From Pseudomonas sp. N3-W (lineage in GTDB: Bacteria; Pseudomonadota; Gammaproteobacteria; Pseudomonadales; Pseudomonadaceae), in assembly GCF_024970185.1 (NCBI RefSeq), contig NZ_CP103965.1, positions 6,219,001 through 6,283,000 of the forward strand: DNA of 64,000 nucleotides, written 5' to 3'. The position numbers and the translations under genes are program-made. A model generated the notes under the pieces. The model saw only the letters and a list, made by a program, of their open reading frames with translations. It searched no databases and was not told the DNA's origin. Positions 18,713 through 29,017 of the stretch are shown here, piece after piece (within the stretch, counting starts at the first letter, position 1; each line of letters begins with the position of its first letter).

Positions 18713-18876
18713 TTGTGGCAAGGGGCTTGTCGGATCGCCGCACCGCCCCGTTGGGCTGCGCAGCGGCCCTAACCCCTGACACCCTGGCGCCTCAGGCACA
18801 TCGCATCAGCAGATTTTGCGACTGTTTTGCAGCCTGGCGGGGCGGTGCAGCGTTCCGACACGGCCCCTCGCCACAA
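18713..18876. repeat. Long, diverged REPIN between the NlpC/P60 gene and pilT
   Basis: Outer arms TTGTGGCAAGGGGC and GCCCCTCGCCACAA, with inner GC-rich copies (ACCGCCCCGTTGGGCTGCGC and GCCTGGCGGGGCGGT), span the gap between two convergent genes. It resembles the GTGGCGAGGGG REP group with substitutions. Confidence 0.65.
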
Positions 18877-18908
18877 AGGCAATCCTCCCCGCGTCAGCAT
18901 TCCACGCC

Positions 18909-19943
18909 TCAGAAGTTATCCGGCGTTCGCGCCTTCTCCCGCGCATGCTCGCGGCTGATCAAGCCCTTGGCCACCAACTCCTTCAAACACATATCCAGCG
19001 TCTGCATCCCCAGATTCCCGCCGGTCTGAATCGACGAGTACATCTGCGCCACCTTGTCTTCACGGATCAGGTTACGGATCGCCGAGGTGCCGAGCATGAT
19101 CTCGTGCGCCGCGATGCGGCCGCCGCCGATCTTCTTGACCAGGGTCTGGGACACCACCGCCAGCAGCGACTCTGAAAGCATCGAACGCACCATCGACTTC
19201 TCATCACCCGGAAACACGTCCACCACCCGGTCGATGGTTTTCGCCGCCGAGGTAGTGTGCAGCGTGCCAAACACCAGGTGTCCGGTTTCGGCGGCAGTCA
19301 GGGCCAGGCGAATGGTTTCCAGGTCACGCATCTCCCCCACCAGAATCACGTCCGGGTCCTCGCGCAACGCCGAACGCAGAGCGGTGGCGAAGCTGCGGGT
19401 ATCGCGATGGACTTCGCGCTGGTTGATCAGGCATTTGCGCGATTCGTGAACGAATTCGATTGGGTCTTCGATGGTGAGAATATGGTGATGGCGGTTGTTG
19501 TTCAGATAATCGATCATCGCCGCCAGGGTCGTGGACTTGCCGGACCCGGTCGGCCCCGTCACCAGTACCAGGCCGCGTGGCGCCTCGGTTATCTTGCGAA
19601 ACACATCGCCCATGCCCAAGTCGTCCATGCTCAGGACTTTCGAGGGAATGGTGCGGAACACCGCGCCAGCACCGCGATTCTGGTTGAAGGCGTTAACCCG
19701 AAAGCGCGCCACGCCAGGCACTTCAAAGGAAAAGTCGGTTTCCAGATGCTTCTCGAAATCCACCCGCTGGGTGTCGTTCATGATGTCGTAGATCAGCTCG
19801 TGCACCTGTTTGTGATCCAGGGCCGGCAGGTTGATGCGTCGCACATCGCCATCGACGCGGATCATCGGTGGCAGGCCGGCAGACAGGTGCAGGTCGGACG
19901 CCCCCTGTTTGGCGCTGAATGCCAACAGTTCAGTGATATCCAT
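18909..19943 (-). CDS. pilT: Type IV pilus retraction ATPase PilT
   Basis: A 344-residue hexameric ATPase that powers pilus retraction at the cytoplasmic membrane. Walker A GPTGSGKSTTL is at residues 130-140, Walker B in DVILVGEMRD near 205, the His box in GTLHTTSAAKTIDR, and the PilT signature AIRNLIRED near the C-terminal third. The start is MDITELLAFSAKQGASDLHL at 19943; the upstream open frame is non-homologous. No pilU follows. It is divergent from yggS with a 56-base shared promoter gap. Confidence 0.96.
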   Translation of the reverse strand: MDITELLAFSAKQGASDLHLSAGLPPMIRVDGDVRRINLPALDHKQVHELIYDIMNDTQRVDFEKHLETDFSFEVPGVARFRVNAFNQNRGAGAVFRTIPSKVLSMDDLGMGDVFRKITEAPRGLVLVTGPTGSGKSTTLAAMIDYLNNNRHHHILTIEDPIEFVHESRKCLINQREVHRDTRSFATALRSALREDPDVILVGEMRDLETIRLALTAAETGHLVFGTLHTTSAAKTIDRVVDVFPGDEKSMVRSMLSESLLAVVSQTLVKKIGGGRIAAHEIMLGTSAIRNLIREDKVAQMYSSIQTGGNLGMQTLDMCLKELVAKGLISREHAREKARTPDNF

Positions 19944-19999
19944 AGCGCTCCTCAATTCCAGTAGAATGCCGCGAACCTTCAGACCGCTGGCGCCTCTTG

Positions 20000-20680
20000 A
20001 TGTCCACGATAGCAGACAACATCGCACGGGTTAGTTCGCGCATACACAGCGCAACACTCGCCGCCCAACGTGACGAGCACAGCGTTCAATTGCTGGCCGT
20101 GAGCAAGACCAAGCCCGCCGAGGCTGTGCGCGAAGCGTATGCCGCCGGGCTGCGCGATTTCGGCGAGAACTACCTGCAGGAAGCACTGGGCAAACAACTC
20201 GAATTGACCGACCTGCCCTTGATCTGGCACTTCATCGGCCCCATTCAATCGAACAAGACTCGCGCTATCGCCGAGCACTTCGACTGGGTGCACTCCGTGG
20301 ACCGTTTGAAAATCGCACAACGTCTGTCCGAACAACGTCCCGCCGATTTGCCCCCGCTGAACATCTGCATTCAGGTCAACGTCAGCGGTGAGGCCAGCAA
20401 ATCCGGCTGCACTGCGGCCGATCTGCCGGCCCTGGCCAGTGCCATCAGTGCTTTGCCGCACATTAAATTGCGAGGCCTGATGGCGATCCCTGAGCCGACT
20501 GAAGATCGCGCTGCCCAGGATGCCGCTTTCGCTGCCGTTCAAAGCCTGCAAGCCAGTCTCAATCTGCCGCTCGACACACTGTCCATGGGCATGAGCCACG
20601 ACCTTGAGTCGGCCATCGCTCAAGGCGCCACCTGGGTCCGTATCGGTACGGCCCTGTTTGGCACTCGCGGCTCTCATTAA
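20000..20680 (+). CDS. yggS: PLP homeostasis protein (YggS/PROSC family)
   Basis: A 226-residue protein with a bacterial alanine-racemase-like barrel that binds pyridoxal phosphate without known catalysis. The PLP lysine is in LLAVSKTKPAEAVREAY near residue 36, and SMGMSHDLESAIAQGATWVR marks the phosphate-binding end. YggS controls free PLP and amino-acid pools. A TTG directly before the ATG is an alternative start. The yggS-proC-yggT order is conserved across gammaproteobacteria. Confidence 0.94.
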   Translation: MSTIADNIARVSSRIHSATLAAQRDEHSVQLLAVSKTKPAEAVREAYAAGLRDFGENYLQEALGKQLELTDLPLIWHFIGPIQSNKTRAIAEHFDWVHSVDRLKIAQRLSEQRPADLPPLNICIQVNVSGEASKSGCTAADLPALASAISALPHIKLRGLMAIPEPTEDRAAQDAAFAAVQSLQASLNLPLDTLSMGMSHDLESAIAQGATWVRIGTALFGTRGSH

Positions 20681-20726
20681 ATGCATAGCCAGCCATGACT
20701 GACACACTTCTGAACAAGGACCTGAC

Positions 20727-21545
20727 ATGAGCAAGACTCGTATCGCCTTTATCGGTGCCGGCAACATGGCCGCGAGCCTGATCGGCGGCCTGCGCGCCAA
20801 AGGCCTGGACGCGGCCCACATCCGCGCCAGCGCCCCAGGCGCAGAGACCCGCGCTCGCGTAAGCGCTGAGCACGGCATCGAAGTGTTCGCCGACAACGCC
20901 CAAGCCATTGAAGGCGCGGACGTCGTCGTACTGGCGGTCAAACCCCAGATGATGAAAGCCGTGTGCGAAACCATTCGTCCAAGCCTCAAGCCTCATCAGT
21001 TGGTGGTTTCGATTGCGGCAGGCATCACCTGCGCCAGCATGAACAACTGGCTGGGCGAGCAACCGATTGTGCGCTGCATGCCCAACACCCCGGCGCTGCT
21101 GCGTCAGGGCGTAAGCGGTCTGTATGCCACCGCCGACGTGACCGCCGAGCAACGCCAGCAGGCCGAAGAGCTGCTGTCCGCCGTCGGCATCGCCTTGTGG
21201 CTGAACGAAGAGCAGCAACTGGACGCGGTCACCGCCGTGTCCGGCAGCGGCCCGGCGTACTTCTTCCTGCTGATCGAAGCCATGACTGCCGCTGGCGTCA
21301 AACTGGGCCTGCCAGCCGACATCGCCGCCCAGCTGACCGTGCAAACCGCACTGGGCGCCGCGCATATGGCGGTCGCCAGTGACGTCGATGCCGCCGAACT
21401 GCGTCGCCGCGTCACCTCGCCTGCAGGCACCACGGAAGCAGCGATCAAATCGTTCCAGGCTGGCGGCTTCGAAGCGCTGGTCGAAAAAGCACTCGGTGCC
21501 GCCGCACATCGCTCGGCCGAAATGGCCGAACAACTTGGCCGCTAA
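20727..21545 (+). CDS. proC: Pyrroline-5-carboxylate reductase
   Basis: A 272-residue NAD(P)H-dependent enzyme for the last step of proline synthesis. The dinucleotide-binding motif IAFIGAGNMAASLIGGL is at the N-terminus and the C-terminal P5CR signature VTSPAGTTEAAIKSF is intact. RCMPNTPALLRQGVSGLYA is the family-typical middle segment. It follows yggS after 46 bases and precedes the yggT gene, probably one transcript. Confidence 0.97.
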   Translation: MSKTRIAFIGAGNMAASLIGGLRAKGLDAAHIRASAPGAETRARVSAEHGIEVFADNAQAIEGADVVVLAVKPQMMKAVCETIRPSLKPHQLVVSIAAGITCASMNNWLGEQPIVRCMPNTPALLRQGVSGLYATADVTAEQRQQAEELLSAVGIALWLNEEQQLDAVTAVSGSGPAYFFLLIEAMTAAGVKLGLPADIAAQLTVQTALGAAHMAVASDVDAAELRRRVTSPAGTTEAAIKSFQAGGFEALVEKALGAAAHRSAEMAEQLGR

Positions 21546-21566
21546 TCAGTTCTTACAAAGGAATCA

Positions 21567-22157
21567 ATGATGCTTGGACTCAATGACGCTGCCGTTTTCG
21601 TAATTAAAACCCTGGGTAGCCTGTACCTGCTGATCGTACTGATGCGCTTCATCCTGCAATTGGTTCGGGCGAACTTTTACAACCCGCTGTGCCAGTTCGT
21701 CGTGAAAGCCACTCAACCGCTGCTCAAGCCACTGCGCCGCATCATCCCGAGCATGTTCGGGCTGGATATGTCGTCATTGGTATTGGCGCTGATCGTGCAG
21801 ATGCTGCTGATAGCGGTGATCCTGTTTCTCAAAGGCTTCATGGTCGACTGGCTGTTCCTGGTGCCTTGGTCGCTGATCGCCATTTTCTCGCTGTTTTTGA
21901 ACATTCTGTTCTACGCGATGATCATCAGTGTGATTCTGTCCTGGGTCGCCCCGGGGAGCCACAATCCGGGCGCAGAGCTGGTTGCCCAGATTACTGAACC
22001 GGTACTCGCGCCGTTCCGCCGGATCATCCCGAACCTGGGCGGCCTCGACATCTCGCCGATCTTCGCGTTTATCGTGATCCAGTTGCTGCAAAGCTGGCTG
22101 ATCCCGCGCCTTGCGTACTACGCAATGATGCCAAACGGGTTGCTCGGCCTGATCTGA
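21567..22157 (+). CDS. YggT family membrane protein
   Basis: A 196-residue integral membrane protein with two repeats of the YggT domain, each with paired hydrophobic helices and a basic amphipathic link (PLLKPLRRIIPSMFGLDMS; PVLAPFRRIIPNLGGLDIS). Its role is uncertain; osmotic stress and potassium tolerance have been suggested in other bacteria. Two ATG codons in tandem (21567, 21570) share the AGGA upstream. The stop overlaps the next start by one base. Confidence 0.9.
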   Translation: MMLGLNDAAVFVIKTLGSLYLLIVLMRFILQLVRANFYNPLCQFVVKATQPLLKPLRRIIPSMFGLDMSSLVLALIVQMLLIAVILFLKGFMVDWLFLVPWSLIAIFSLFLNILFYAMIISVILSWVAPGSHNPGAELVAQITEPVLAPFRRIIPNLGGLDISPIFAFIVIQLLQSWLIPRLAYYAMMPNGLLGLI

Positions 22158-22453
22158 TGAGCTACTTCCGCTGGGACGGTGACGATCTGATTCTGGAATG
22201 TCACCTGCAACCGGCAGCCCGCAGCGATGATTTCTGCGGGCTGCACGGCGATCGGCTGAAAATCCGCCTGACCGCGCCGCCTGTTGAAGGCAAGGCAAAT
22301 GCGTATCTGATGGCGTTTCTGGCCAAGGCATTTGGGGTTTCCAAAAGCCAGGTGAGCCTGATCAGCGGCGAGTTGAACCGGCAGAAACGGGTGCGGATCC
22401 GTTCGCCGAAACAGTTGCCGGAATTGCCTGATTTAATGCGCCCGGCAGGCTGA
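22157..22453 (+). CDS. DUF167 family protein (YggU-like)
   Basis: A 98-residue protein of the DUF167/YggU family, function unknown. Family sequence: LILECHLQPAARSDDFCGLH, IRLTAPPVEGKANAYLMAFL and VSLISGELNRQKRVRI. The start overlaps the yggT stop (TGATG), so the two are translationally coupled. A REPIN follows before metX. Confidence 0.9.
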   Translation: MSYFRWDGDDLILECHLQPAARSDDFCGLHGDRLKIRLTAPPVEGKANAYLMAFLAKAFGVSKSQVSLISGELNRQKRVRIRSPKQLPELPDLMRPAG

Positions 22454-22468
22454 CCGCGTCATCGTTCA

Positions 22469-22534
22469 TTCGCGGGCAAGCCACGCTCCCACATTGGAAT
22501 GAGTTCTGTGTGGGAGCGTGGCTTGCCCGCGATG
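22469..22534. repeat. REPIN upstream of metX
   Basis: Arms TTCGCGGGCAAGCCACGCTC and GTGGGAGCGTGGCTTGCCCG are near-perfect inverted copies with a short spacer, in the gap between the DUF167 gene and metX. Confidence 0.87.
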
Positions 22535-22636
22535 GCATCGCCTCGGTCCGATTGAGAAAAATCGGCTCAGGCCTTTGCTTGCCGCTAGCCACAGCGGTCT
22601 TTAGACTTACGCCTCATTTCAACGAGAGCAGGGTCG

Positions 22637-23776
22637 ATGCCAACTGCCTTCCCCCCCGATTCTGTTGGTCTGGTGACGCCGCAAGTGGCGCACTTCAGCG
22701 AACCCCTGGCCCTGGCCTGCGGTCGCTCGCTCCCGGCCTATGACCTGATCTACGAAACCTATGGCACGCTGAACGCCACGGCGAGCAACGCCGTGCTGAT
22801 CTGCCACGCCCTGTCCGGCCATCACCACGCAGCTGGTTTCCACAGCCCCGACGACCGAAAACCCGGTTGGTGGGACAGTTGCATCGGCCCCGGCAAGCCC
22901 ATCGACACCTCGCGGTTCTTCGTGGTCAGCCTGAACAACCTCGGCGGCTGCAATGGCTCCACCGGCCCGAGCAGCATCAACCCCGAGACCGGCAAGCCAT
23001 TCGGCGCCGATTTCCCGGTGCTGACCGTGGAAGACTGGGTGCACAGTCAGGCCCGTCTGGCCGACTTGATCGGCATTCGCCAGTGGGCAGCCGTGATCGG
23101 CGGCAGCCTCGGCGGCATGCAAGCCATGCAATGGAGCATCAGCTACCCGGATCGCATCCGGCACTGCCTGGCCATCGCCTCGGCACCGAAGCTGTCGGCG
23201 CAGAACATCGCCTTCAACGAAGTGGCACGCCAGGCAATCCTCACCGACCCCGAATTCCACGGCGGTTCGTTCCAGGAAGCGGGCGTGATTCCCAAGCGCG
23301 GCTTGATGCTGGCGCGGATGGTCGGGCATATCACTTATCTGTCCGACGACTCGATGGGCGAGAAATTCGGCCGGGGCCTCAAGAGCGAGAAGCTCAACTA
23401 CGACTTCCACAGCGTCGAGTTCCAGGTCGAAAGCTACCTGCGTTATCAAGGTGAAGAGTTCTCCGGGCGTTTTGACGCCAACACTTACCTGCTGATGACC
23501 AAGGCCTTGGACTACTTCGACCCGGCGGCGAACTTCAACGATGACCTGGCGAAGACCTTCGCCGGTGCCACCGCCAAGTTCTGCGTGATGTCCTTCACCA
23601 CCGACTGGCGCTTCTCCCCTGCCCGCTCGCGGGAACTGGTGGATGCCCTGATGGCGGCGCGCAAAGACGTCTGCTACCTGGAAATCGACGCACCGCAAGG
23701 CCACGACGCCTTTCTGATTCCGATCCCGCGCTATTTGCAGGCGTTCGGCAATTACATGAACCGAATTACGGTGTGA
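22637..23776 (+). CDS. metX: Homoserine O-acyltransferase MetX (succinyl-type expected)
   Basis: A 379-residue alpha/beta hydrolase-fold acyltransferase that activates homoserine for methionine synthesis. The nucleophile serine is in the elbow [12 protein letters not shown], and the C-terminal Asp/His pair lies in [13 protein letters not shown]. Pseudomonas MetX enzymes have been reclassified as mainly homoserine O-succinyltransferases despite acetyltransferase-like sequence; I cannot settle acyl specificity here. It is followed after 7 bases by metW, the usual partner. Confidence 0.95.
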   Translation: MPTAFPPDSVGLVTPQVAHFSEPLALACGRSLPAYDLIYETYGTLNATASNAVLICHALSGHHHAAGFHSPDDRKPGWWDSCIGPGKPIDTSRFFVVSLNNLGGCNGSTGPSSINPETGKPFGADFPVLTVEDWVHSQARLADLIGIRQWAAVIGGSLGGMQAMQWSISYPDRIRHCLAIASAPKLSAQNIAFNEVARQAILTDPEFHGGSFQEAGVIPKRGLMLARMVGHITYLSDDSMGEKFGRGLKSEKLNYDFHSVEFQVESYLRYQGEEFSGRFDANTYLLMTKALDYFDPAANFNDDLAKTFAGATAKFCVMSFTTDWRFSPARSRELVDALMAARKDVCYLEIDAPQGHDAFLIPIPRYLQAFGNYMNRITV

Positions 23777-23783
23777 ACAAGCC

Positions 23784-24404
23784 ATGAGAGCTGATCTGGA
23801 AATCATCCAGGAATGGATCCCCGCCGGCAGCCGCGTGCTCGACCTCGGGTGCGGTGATGGCGAGTTGCTGACCTGGCTGCGCGATAACAAGCAAGTCACC
23901 GGCTATGGCCTGGAAAACGACCCGGACAACATCGCCGAGTGCGTGGCCAAGGGCATCAACGTCATCGAGCAGGACCTGGACAAAGGCCTGGGCAACTTTG
24001 CCAGCAACAGCTTCGACATCGTGGTCATGACCCAGGCACTGCAAGCGGTGCATTACCCGGACAAGATTCTCGACGAAATGCTGCGGGTCGGCCGCCAGTG
24101 CATCATCACCTTCCCCAACTTCGGTCACTGGCGCTGCCGCTGGTACCTGGCGAGCAAGGGGCGGATGCCGGTTTCCGAGTTTCTGCCGTACACCTGGTAC
24201 AACACACCGAACATCCACTTCTGTACTTTCGGCGACTTTGAAGAACTGTGCCGTGAACGTGAAGCCAAGGTCATTGATCGGCTTGCCGTGGATCAACAGC
24301 ACCGACACGGGTGGGCCAGTAAGCTATGGCCTAATCTATTAGGTGAGATTGGTATCTACCGCGTCAGCAGCCCCGGGCTTGCGGACCACAAGATCGCGGT
24401 CTGA
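23784..24404 (+). CDS. metW: Methionine biosynthesis protein MetW
   Basis: A 206-residue class I SAM-methyltransferase-like protein. Motif I is VLDLGCGDGELLTWL near residue 20. MetW is co-transcribed with metX in proteobacteria and needed for methionine synthesis or MetX activity in several species; a direct reaction is not established. The conserved segment FPNFGHWRCRWYLASKGRMP is present. It starts just after metX and precedes the DUF4426 gene. Confidence 0.94.
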   Translation: MRADLEIIQEWIPAGSRVLDLGCGDGELLTWLRDNKQVTGYGLENDPDNIAECVAKGINVIEQDLDKGLGNFASNSFDIVVMTQALQAVHYPDKILDEMLRVGRQCIITFPNFGHWRCRWYLASKGRMPVSEFLPYTWYNTPNIHFCTFGDFEELCREREAKVIDRLAVDQQHRHGWASKLWPNLLGEIGIYRVSSPGLADHKIAV

Positions 24405-24430
24405 ACCACGATATTTCAAGGAGAACGATC

Positions 24431-24865
24431 ATGGGTCGTCTAGCGCTATTTGTACTTACTGCCTGCCTGAGCGTCACCGCTATGGCCGCTGATGTGATCA
24501 AGGGCGAACGTCAGGAAACCTTTGGTGATGTGACGGTGCATTACAACACTTTCAACTCCACCTATTTGCAGCCGGATATTGCCAAGGCCGCCGAACTGAT
24601 CCGCAGCAAGAACCAGGGCGTGATCAACGTCTCGGTGATCAAGGACGGCAAGCCGCTGGTCGCCAATGTCACAGGCGAAGTCAAAGACCTGACCAGCCAA
24701 AGCGTGACGCTGAAGTTCAAACAGGTCACTGAACAAGGCGCGGTCTACTACATCGCGCAATACCCGGTCGATCAGCAGGAAGTCCGTACTTTCGAGATCA
24801 AGGTGCAGACCGGTGACAAAATCAACACCATCAATTTCAACCAAGAGCTTTTCCCCGGCGAATGA
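24431..24865 (+). CDS. Exported DUF4426 protein
   Basis: A 144-residue protein with an N-terminal signal peptide ([16 protein letters not shown], cut near residue 20) and a mature beta-rich domain of the DUF4426 family ([20 protein letters not shown]). The function is unknown and a periplasmic location is expected. It sits between metW and rdgB, the same place as in P. aeruginosa. Its stop overlaps the rdgB start by 4 bases. GGAG is visible upstream of the ATG. Confidence 0.88.
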   Translation: MGRLALFVLTACLSVTAMAADVIKGERQETFGDVTVHYNTFNSTYLQPDIAKAAELIRSKNQGVINVSVIKDGKPLVANVTGEVKDLTSQSVTLKFKQVTEQGAVYYIAQYPVDQQEVRTFEIKVQTGDKINTINFNQELFPGE

Positions 24866-25458
24866 TGAACTTCACGCAACTCGTACTGGCCAGCCATAAC
24901 GCCGGCAAACTCAAGGAACTCCAGGCCATGCTCGGCGAATCGGTGCAACTGCGCTCGATCGGCGAGTTCAGCAGTGTCGAGCCCGAAGAAACCGGCCTGT
25001 CGTTCGTCGAGAACGCCATCCTCAAGGCCCGCAATGCCGCGCGCATCTCCGGCTTGCCAGCGCTGGCCGATGATTCGGGGCTGGCGGTGGATTTCCTGGG
25101 CGGCGCGCCTGGCATCTATTCGGCCCGTTATGCCGACGGCAAGGGCGATGCGGCGAACAACGCCAAATTGCTCGATGCGTTGAAAGACGTGCCTGAAGCC
25201 GAGCGCGGCGCGCAGTTCGTCTGCGTCCTGGCGCTGGTGCGTCACGCCGACGATCCGTTGCCGATCCTCTGCGAAGGCCTGTGGCATGGGCGTATCCTGA
25301 CCCAGGCCAGCGGCGAACACGGTTTTGGTTATGACCCGCTGTTCTGGGTGCCGGAGCGCAATTGCTCCAGCGCCGAACTGAGCCCAGGCGACAAGAACCA
25401 GATCAGCCACCGCGCCCGTGCAATGGATCTGCTGCGCCAGCGTCTGGGACTGAAATGA
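24862..25458 (+). CDS. rdgB: XTP/dITP pyrophosphatase (HAM1 family)
   Basis: A 198-residue house-cleaning nucleotide pyrophosphatase that removes ITP, XTP and their deoxy forms. The motif [15 protein letters not shown] is at the N-terminus, [20 protein letters not shown] in the middle and [15 protein letters not shown] near the C-terminus. The start is inside the preceding stop (ATGATGA), and its stop overlaps the hemW start, so the three genes are coupled. Confidence 0.96.
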   Translation: MMNFTQLVLASHNAGKLKELQAMLGESVQLRSIGEFSSVEPEETGLSFVENAILKARNAARISGLPALADDSGLAVDFLGGAPGIYSARYADGKGDAANNAKLLDALKDVPEAERGAQFVCVLALVRHADDPLPILCEGLWHGRILTQASGEHGFGYDPLFWVPERNCSSAELSPGDKNQISHRARAMDLLRQRLGLK

Positions 25459-26660
25459 CCCATGACTCGTCCGCGTCGCCGCTGATCTTCGGCGGCGGCG
25501 CACAATCGCCACGGGGCGCGCTCCCAGTGCTGCCGCCCTTGGCGCTGTACATCCATATCCCGTGGTGCGTGCGTAAATGCCCTTATTGCGACTTCAACTC
25601 CCACACCGCCAGCCCCGTGCTGCCGGAAGAAGAGTATGTCGATGCGTTGCTGGCCGACCTTGATCAGGACCTGCACGCGGTTTACGGCCGCGAGCTGAGT
25701 TCGATCTTCTTCGGCGGCGGCACGCCGAGCCTGTTCAGCGCGCCAGCACTGGGCCGGCTGCTCAAAGGCGTCGAGCAACGCATTCCGTTTGCCAACGACA
25801 TCGAAATCACTCTGGAAGCCAACCCCGGCACCTTCGAGCAGGAGAAGTTCGTCGCCTACCGGGCGCTGGGCATCAATCGCCTGTCGATTGGTATCCAGAG
25901 CTTTCAGGAGGCGAAACTCAAGGCACTGGGGCGGATTCACAACGGTGACGAAGCGGTGCGTGCCGCCGGCATGGCCCGTCAGGCCGGGTTCGACAACTTC
26001 AACCTGGACCTGATGCACGGCTTGCCCGATCAGTCCCTGGACGATGCCCTGAGCGACCTGCGCCAGGCCATCGCACTGAAGCCGACCCACTTGTCCTGGT
26101 ATCAGCTGACGCTGGAGCCGAACACCGTGTTCTGGAACCAGCCACCGACACTGCCGGAAGACGACACGCTGTGGGACATTCAGGAAGCCGGTCAGGCACT
26201 GCTCGCCGAACACGGTTACGCGCAATACGAAGTGTCGGCCTATGCCCAGCCCGGTCGTCCGGCGCGGCATAACCTCAATTACTGGAGCTTCGGCGACTTC
26301 ATTGGCATCGGTGCTGGCGCCCACGGCAAGCTCAGTCATCCGGACGGGCGCATCGTGCGCACCTGGAAGACCCGCCTGCCCAAGGACTATCTCAACCCGG
26401 CGAAGAATTTCCAGGCCGGTGAGAAAGCCCTGACCAATGACGAATTGCCGTTCGAGTTCCTGATGAACGCTCTGCGCCTGACAGACGGTGTGGAATCGCG
26501 GCTGTACCCGGAACGAACCGGGCTGAGCCTGGAAAGCCTCGCAGAAGGCCGTCTCGATGCAGAACAAAGTGGCCTGTTGCAGGTCGAACCGTCACGTCTG
26601 GCGGCCACGGACCGCGGACAACTGTTTCTCAACGACTTGCTGCAAAAATTTCTGAGCTGA
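25455..26660 (+). CDS. hemW: Radical SAM heme chaperone HemW
   Basis: A 401-residue radical SAM protein related to HemN. The [4Fe-4S] motif CVRKCPYC gives CX3CX2C at Cys38, Cys42 and Cys45, the HemW pattern. [10 protein letters not shown] and [19 protein letters not shown] are family motifs. HemW proteins are heme chaperones rather than coproporphyrinogen III oxidases, so HemN-type annotations should be avoided. The ATG (25455) overlaps the rdgB stop; the first ~25 residues are poorly conserved. Confidence 0.93.
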   Translation: MTHDSSASPLIFGGGAQSPRGALPVLPPLALYIHIPWCVRKCPYCDFNSHTASPVLPEEEYVDALLADLDQDLHAVYGRELSSIFFGGGTPSLFSAPALGRLLKGVEQRIPFANDIEITLEANPGTFEQEKFVAYRALGINRLSIGIQSFQEAKLKALGRIHNGDEAVRAAGMARQAGFDNFNLDLMHGLPDQSLDDALSDLRQAIALKPTHLSWYQLTLEPNTVFWNQPPTLPEDDTLWDIQEAGQALLAEHGYAQYEVSAYAQPGRPARHNLNYWSFGDFIGIGAGAHGKLSHPDGRIVRTWKTRLPKDYLNPAKNFQAGEKALTNDELPFEFLMNALRLTDGVESRLYPERTGLSLESLAEGRLDAEQSGLLQVEPSRLAATDRGQLFLNDLLQKFLS

Positions 26661-26682
26661 TTTCAGCCTTAAGGGAAAACCA

Positions 26683-27006
26683 ATGGATTTGATACTCGAC
26701 CTGCTCGCCACCGTGTCCCGTTGGAGCCGCAGCAACCTGTCGGAAATCTCCCTGGCGCTGGTCGGTTGCCTGCTGGTGCTGTTCGGTGCGGACTTCAAAG
26801 GCTGGGTCGAGCAACGCCTGGGCAGCATTGCCGGCGCCTTGCGCGTCCCGCTGATGGCCCTGCTGTGCGTGATCGGCAGCGGCGCGGCGCTGATCTATGC
26901 CACGCCGTGGATCATTCGCGGCTTGAGCCAGTTCAACAACTACAGCCTGGCGCCAGTGTTGTTGGTGGTGCTGGTGCTCATTGGCGTCGTGGCAGATCGC
27001 CGCTGA
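26683..27006 (+). CDS. DUF3392 membrane protein
   Basis: A 107-residue protein with three likely membrane helices (ISLALVGCLLVLFGADF, LMALLCVIGSGAALIYAT, LAPVLLVVLVLIGVVA). It fits the DUF3392 family, whose role is unknown. It follows hemW by 22 bases and probably ends that transcript; a REPIN follows, then trmB from the other strand. Confidence 0.85.
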   Translation: MDLILDLLATVSRWSRSNLSEISLALVGCLLVLFGADFKGWVEQRLGSIAGALRVPLMALLCVIGSGAALIYATPWIIRGLSQFNNYSLAPVLLVVLVLIGVVADRR

Positions 27007-27029
27007 TTCGAAACAGTACACAAAGCAAA

Positions 27030-27120
27030 TGTGGGAGCGGGCTTGCTCGCGATGAGGCCATAACATTCAACATCTGTGTTGACTGTTATACCGCTATCGC
27101 GAGCAAGCTCGCTCCCACAT
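27030..27120. repeat. REPIN between the DUF3392 gene and trmB
   Basis: Arms TGTGGGAGCGGGCTTGCTCG and CGAGCAAGCTCGCTCCCACA flank the spacer GATGAGGCCATAACATTCAA and beyond. The same spacer type recurs in the REPIN at 43233-43323. Confidence 0.9.
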
Positions 27121-27136
27121 TGTTATGCGTTATGGC

Positions 27137-27862
27137 TTAGGACTGTTTTTCGAACTTCAGATCCCACACGCCATGCCCAAGCCGTTCGCCGCGGCGTTCG
27201 AACTTGGTGATCGGGCGTTCGGTCGGGCGCGGGACGCATTTGCCGTCTTCGGCCAGGTTGCGGTAACCCGGTGCGACGTTCATCACTTCCAACATGTACT
27301 CGGCATACGGTTCCCAGTCGGTGGCCATGTGCAGCACACCGCCGACCTTCAACTTGCTGCGCACCAGCTCAGCAAACGACGCCTGAACAATGCGGCGCTT
27401 GTGGTGGCGACTCTTGTGCCATGGATCCGGGAAAAACAGCATCAGGCGATCAAGGCTGTTGTCGGCCACACAGCGATTGAGCACTTCGATCGCGTCGCAA
27501 TCGTAGACCCGCAGGTTGGTCAGGCCCTGAGTCAGCACGCCATTGAGCAGCGCGCCGACACCCGGACGGTGCACCTCGACGCCAATGAAATCCTGCTCAG
27601 GCGAAGCCGCAGCCATTTCCAGCAGCGAATGGCCCATGCCAAAGCCGATTTCCAGGGAGCGCGGCGCCGAACGGCCGAACACCTGGTCGAAATCCACCGG
27701 TGCATCCGCCAATGGCAGCACGAACAGTGGCGTGCCTTGCTCCAGGCCTTTTTGCTGGCCTTCGGTCATGCGACCGGCGCGCATCACAAAACTCTTGATG
27801 CGGCGGTGTTGGCGCTCGTCGCCTTCTTCCGTCTGGATTGGCGTGTCGTTTGATTCAGTCAT
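27137..27862 (-). CDS. trmB: tRNA (guanine-N7)-methyltransferase
   Basis: A 241-residue SAM-dependent enzyme that forms m7G46 in the tRNA variable loop. Motif I is [17 protein letters not shown], and the catalytic or tRNA-facing stretch [18 protein letters not shown] is intact. The ATG at 27862 is preceded in frame by a TTG. It lies 9 bases downstream of thiG on the same strand, so the two may be co-transcribed. In P. aeruginosa the same order is seen. Confidence 0.96.
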   Translation of the reverse strand: MTESNDTPIQTEEGDERQHRRIKSFVMRAGRMTEGQQKGLEQGTPLFVLPLADAPVDFDQVFGRSAPRSLEIGFGMGHSLLEMAAASPEQDFIGVEVHRPGVGALLNGVLTQGLTNLRVYDCDAIEVLNRCVADNSLDRLMLFFPDPWHKSRHHKRRIVQASFAELVRSKLKVGGVLHMATDWEPYAEYMLEVMNVAPGYRNLAEDGKCVPRPTERPITKFERRGERLGHGVWDLKFEKQS

Positions 27863-27871
27863 CAATGGCTC

Positions 27872-28666
27872 TTACTTGATCAGACCATCCAGCGGCGAGG
27901 AGGCGCTGGCATAGAGTTTTTTCGGCATGCGACCGGCGAGGTAGGCCAGGCGACCTGCGACGATGGCGTGTTTCATGGCTTCAGCCATCATGACCGGCTG
28001 CTGGGCGTGAGCGATGGCCGAGTTCATCAGCACCGCTTCGCAGCCCAGTTCCATGGCGATGGTGGCGTCGGAGGCAGTACCGACACCGGCATCCACCAGC
28101 ACCGGAATTTTCGCTTCTTCGAGGATGATCTGCAGGTTGTACGGATTGCAGATCCCCAGGCCCGTGCCGATCAGACCGGCGAGCGGCATCACCGCGATGC
28201 AGCCGATTTCCGCCAGTTGACGGGCGATGATCGGGTCGTCGCTGGTGTACACCATCACGTCGAAGCCTTCCTTGACCAGCACTTCGGCGGCCTTGAGGGT
28301 TTCGATCACGTTGGGAAACAGGGTTTTCTGGTCCGCCAGCACTTCCAGCTTCACTAGGTTATGGCCGCCGAGCAGCTCACGGGCCAGGCGGCAGGTGCGC
28401 ACGGCCTCGATGGCATCGAAGCAACCCGCGGTATTAGGCAGGAAGGTGTAGCGATCCGGCGACAGGACATCCAGCAGGTTCGGCTCGCCCGGATTCTGGC
28501 CGAGGTTGGTGCGGCGTACGGCGAAGGTGACAATCTCGGCACCCGAGGCTTCGATGGCCAGGCGGGTTTCTTCCATGTCACGGTACTTGCCGGTGCCTAC
28601 CAGCAGACGCGACTGGTAAGTACGACCGGCCAGAACGAAGGGCTTGTCGCTACGAACGATGCTCAT
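27872..28666 (-). CDS. thiG: Thiazole synthase
   Basis: A 264-residue TIM-barrel enzyme that forms the thiazole phosphate moiety of thiamine from DXP, dehydroglycine and ThiS thiocarboxylate. The Schiff-base lysine is expected in [10 protein letters not shown]. Phosphate-binding segments [20 protein letters not shown] and [15 protein letters not shown] are present. It follows thiS by 60 bases, and trmB follows. No TPP riboswitch was recognised upstream of thiS. Confidence 0.97.
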   Translation of the reverse strand: MSIVRSDKPFVLAGRTYQSRLLVGTGKYRDMEETRLAIEASGAEIVTFAVRRTNLGQNPGEPNLLDVLSPDRYTFLPNTAGCFDAIEAVRTCRLARELLGGHNLVKLEVLADQKTLFPNVIETLKAAEVLVKEGFDVMVYTSDDPIIARQLAEIGCIAVMPLAGLIGTGLGICNPYNLQIILEEAKIPVLVDAGVGTASDATIAMELGCEAVLMNSAIAHAQQPVMMAEAMKHAIVAGRLAYLAGRMPKKLYASASSPLDGLIK

Positions 28667-28726
28667 GGGAAATCCTCTGTTGGGGTGAGGTTCTTGCAGA
28701 ATTCTGTGCCCTTGCGGGCCGGGCGA

Positions 28727-28927
28727 CTAGCCGCCGCCGATGGCGTGCACGACTTCGACGCTGTCACCGTCGTTCAGCGTGGTGTCGGCATGTTGGCTGC
28801 GCGGGACGATATCCAGATTGAGCTCGACCGCCACCCGGCGTCCGGTCAGTTCCAGACGGGTCAGCAGGGCCGCAACGGTTTCACCGTCGGGCAGTTCAAG
28901 GGATTCGCCGTTCAACTGAATGCGCAT
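28727..28927 (-). CDS. thiS: Sulfur carrier protein ThiS
   Basis: A 66-residue ubiquitin-fold sulfur carrier. It starts [20 protein letters not shown] and ends HAIGGG, the C-terminal glycines being the site of thiocarboxylation for thiamine thiazole synthesis. Two upstream in-frame ATGs (28945, 28942) would add an unsupported extension; the ubiquitin fold begins at 28927. It precedes thiG on the same strand. Confidence 0.94.
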   Translation of the reverse strand: MRIQLNGESLELPDGETVAALLTRLELTGRRVAVELNLDIVPRSQHADTTLNDGDSVEVVHAIGGG

Positions 28928-29017
28928 GCCGGATGCCGCCATCATTTTTAGGGGCAGGCATTCTAGCCCGATCAGTCTTGGCGACCCAAGCCATTCGTCA
29001 TGAAATGGACCATGCGG

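Noticed and set aside
28928..29017. TPP riboswitch upstream of thiS
   Set aside because: No recognisable THI-element motif was seen in this short gap.
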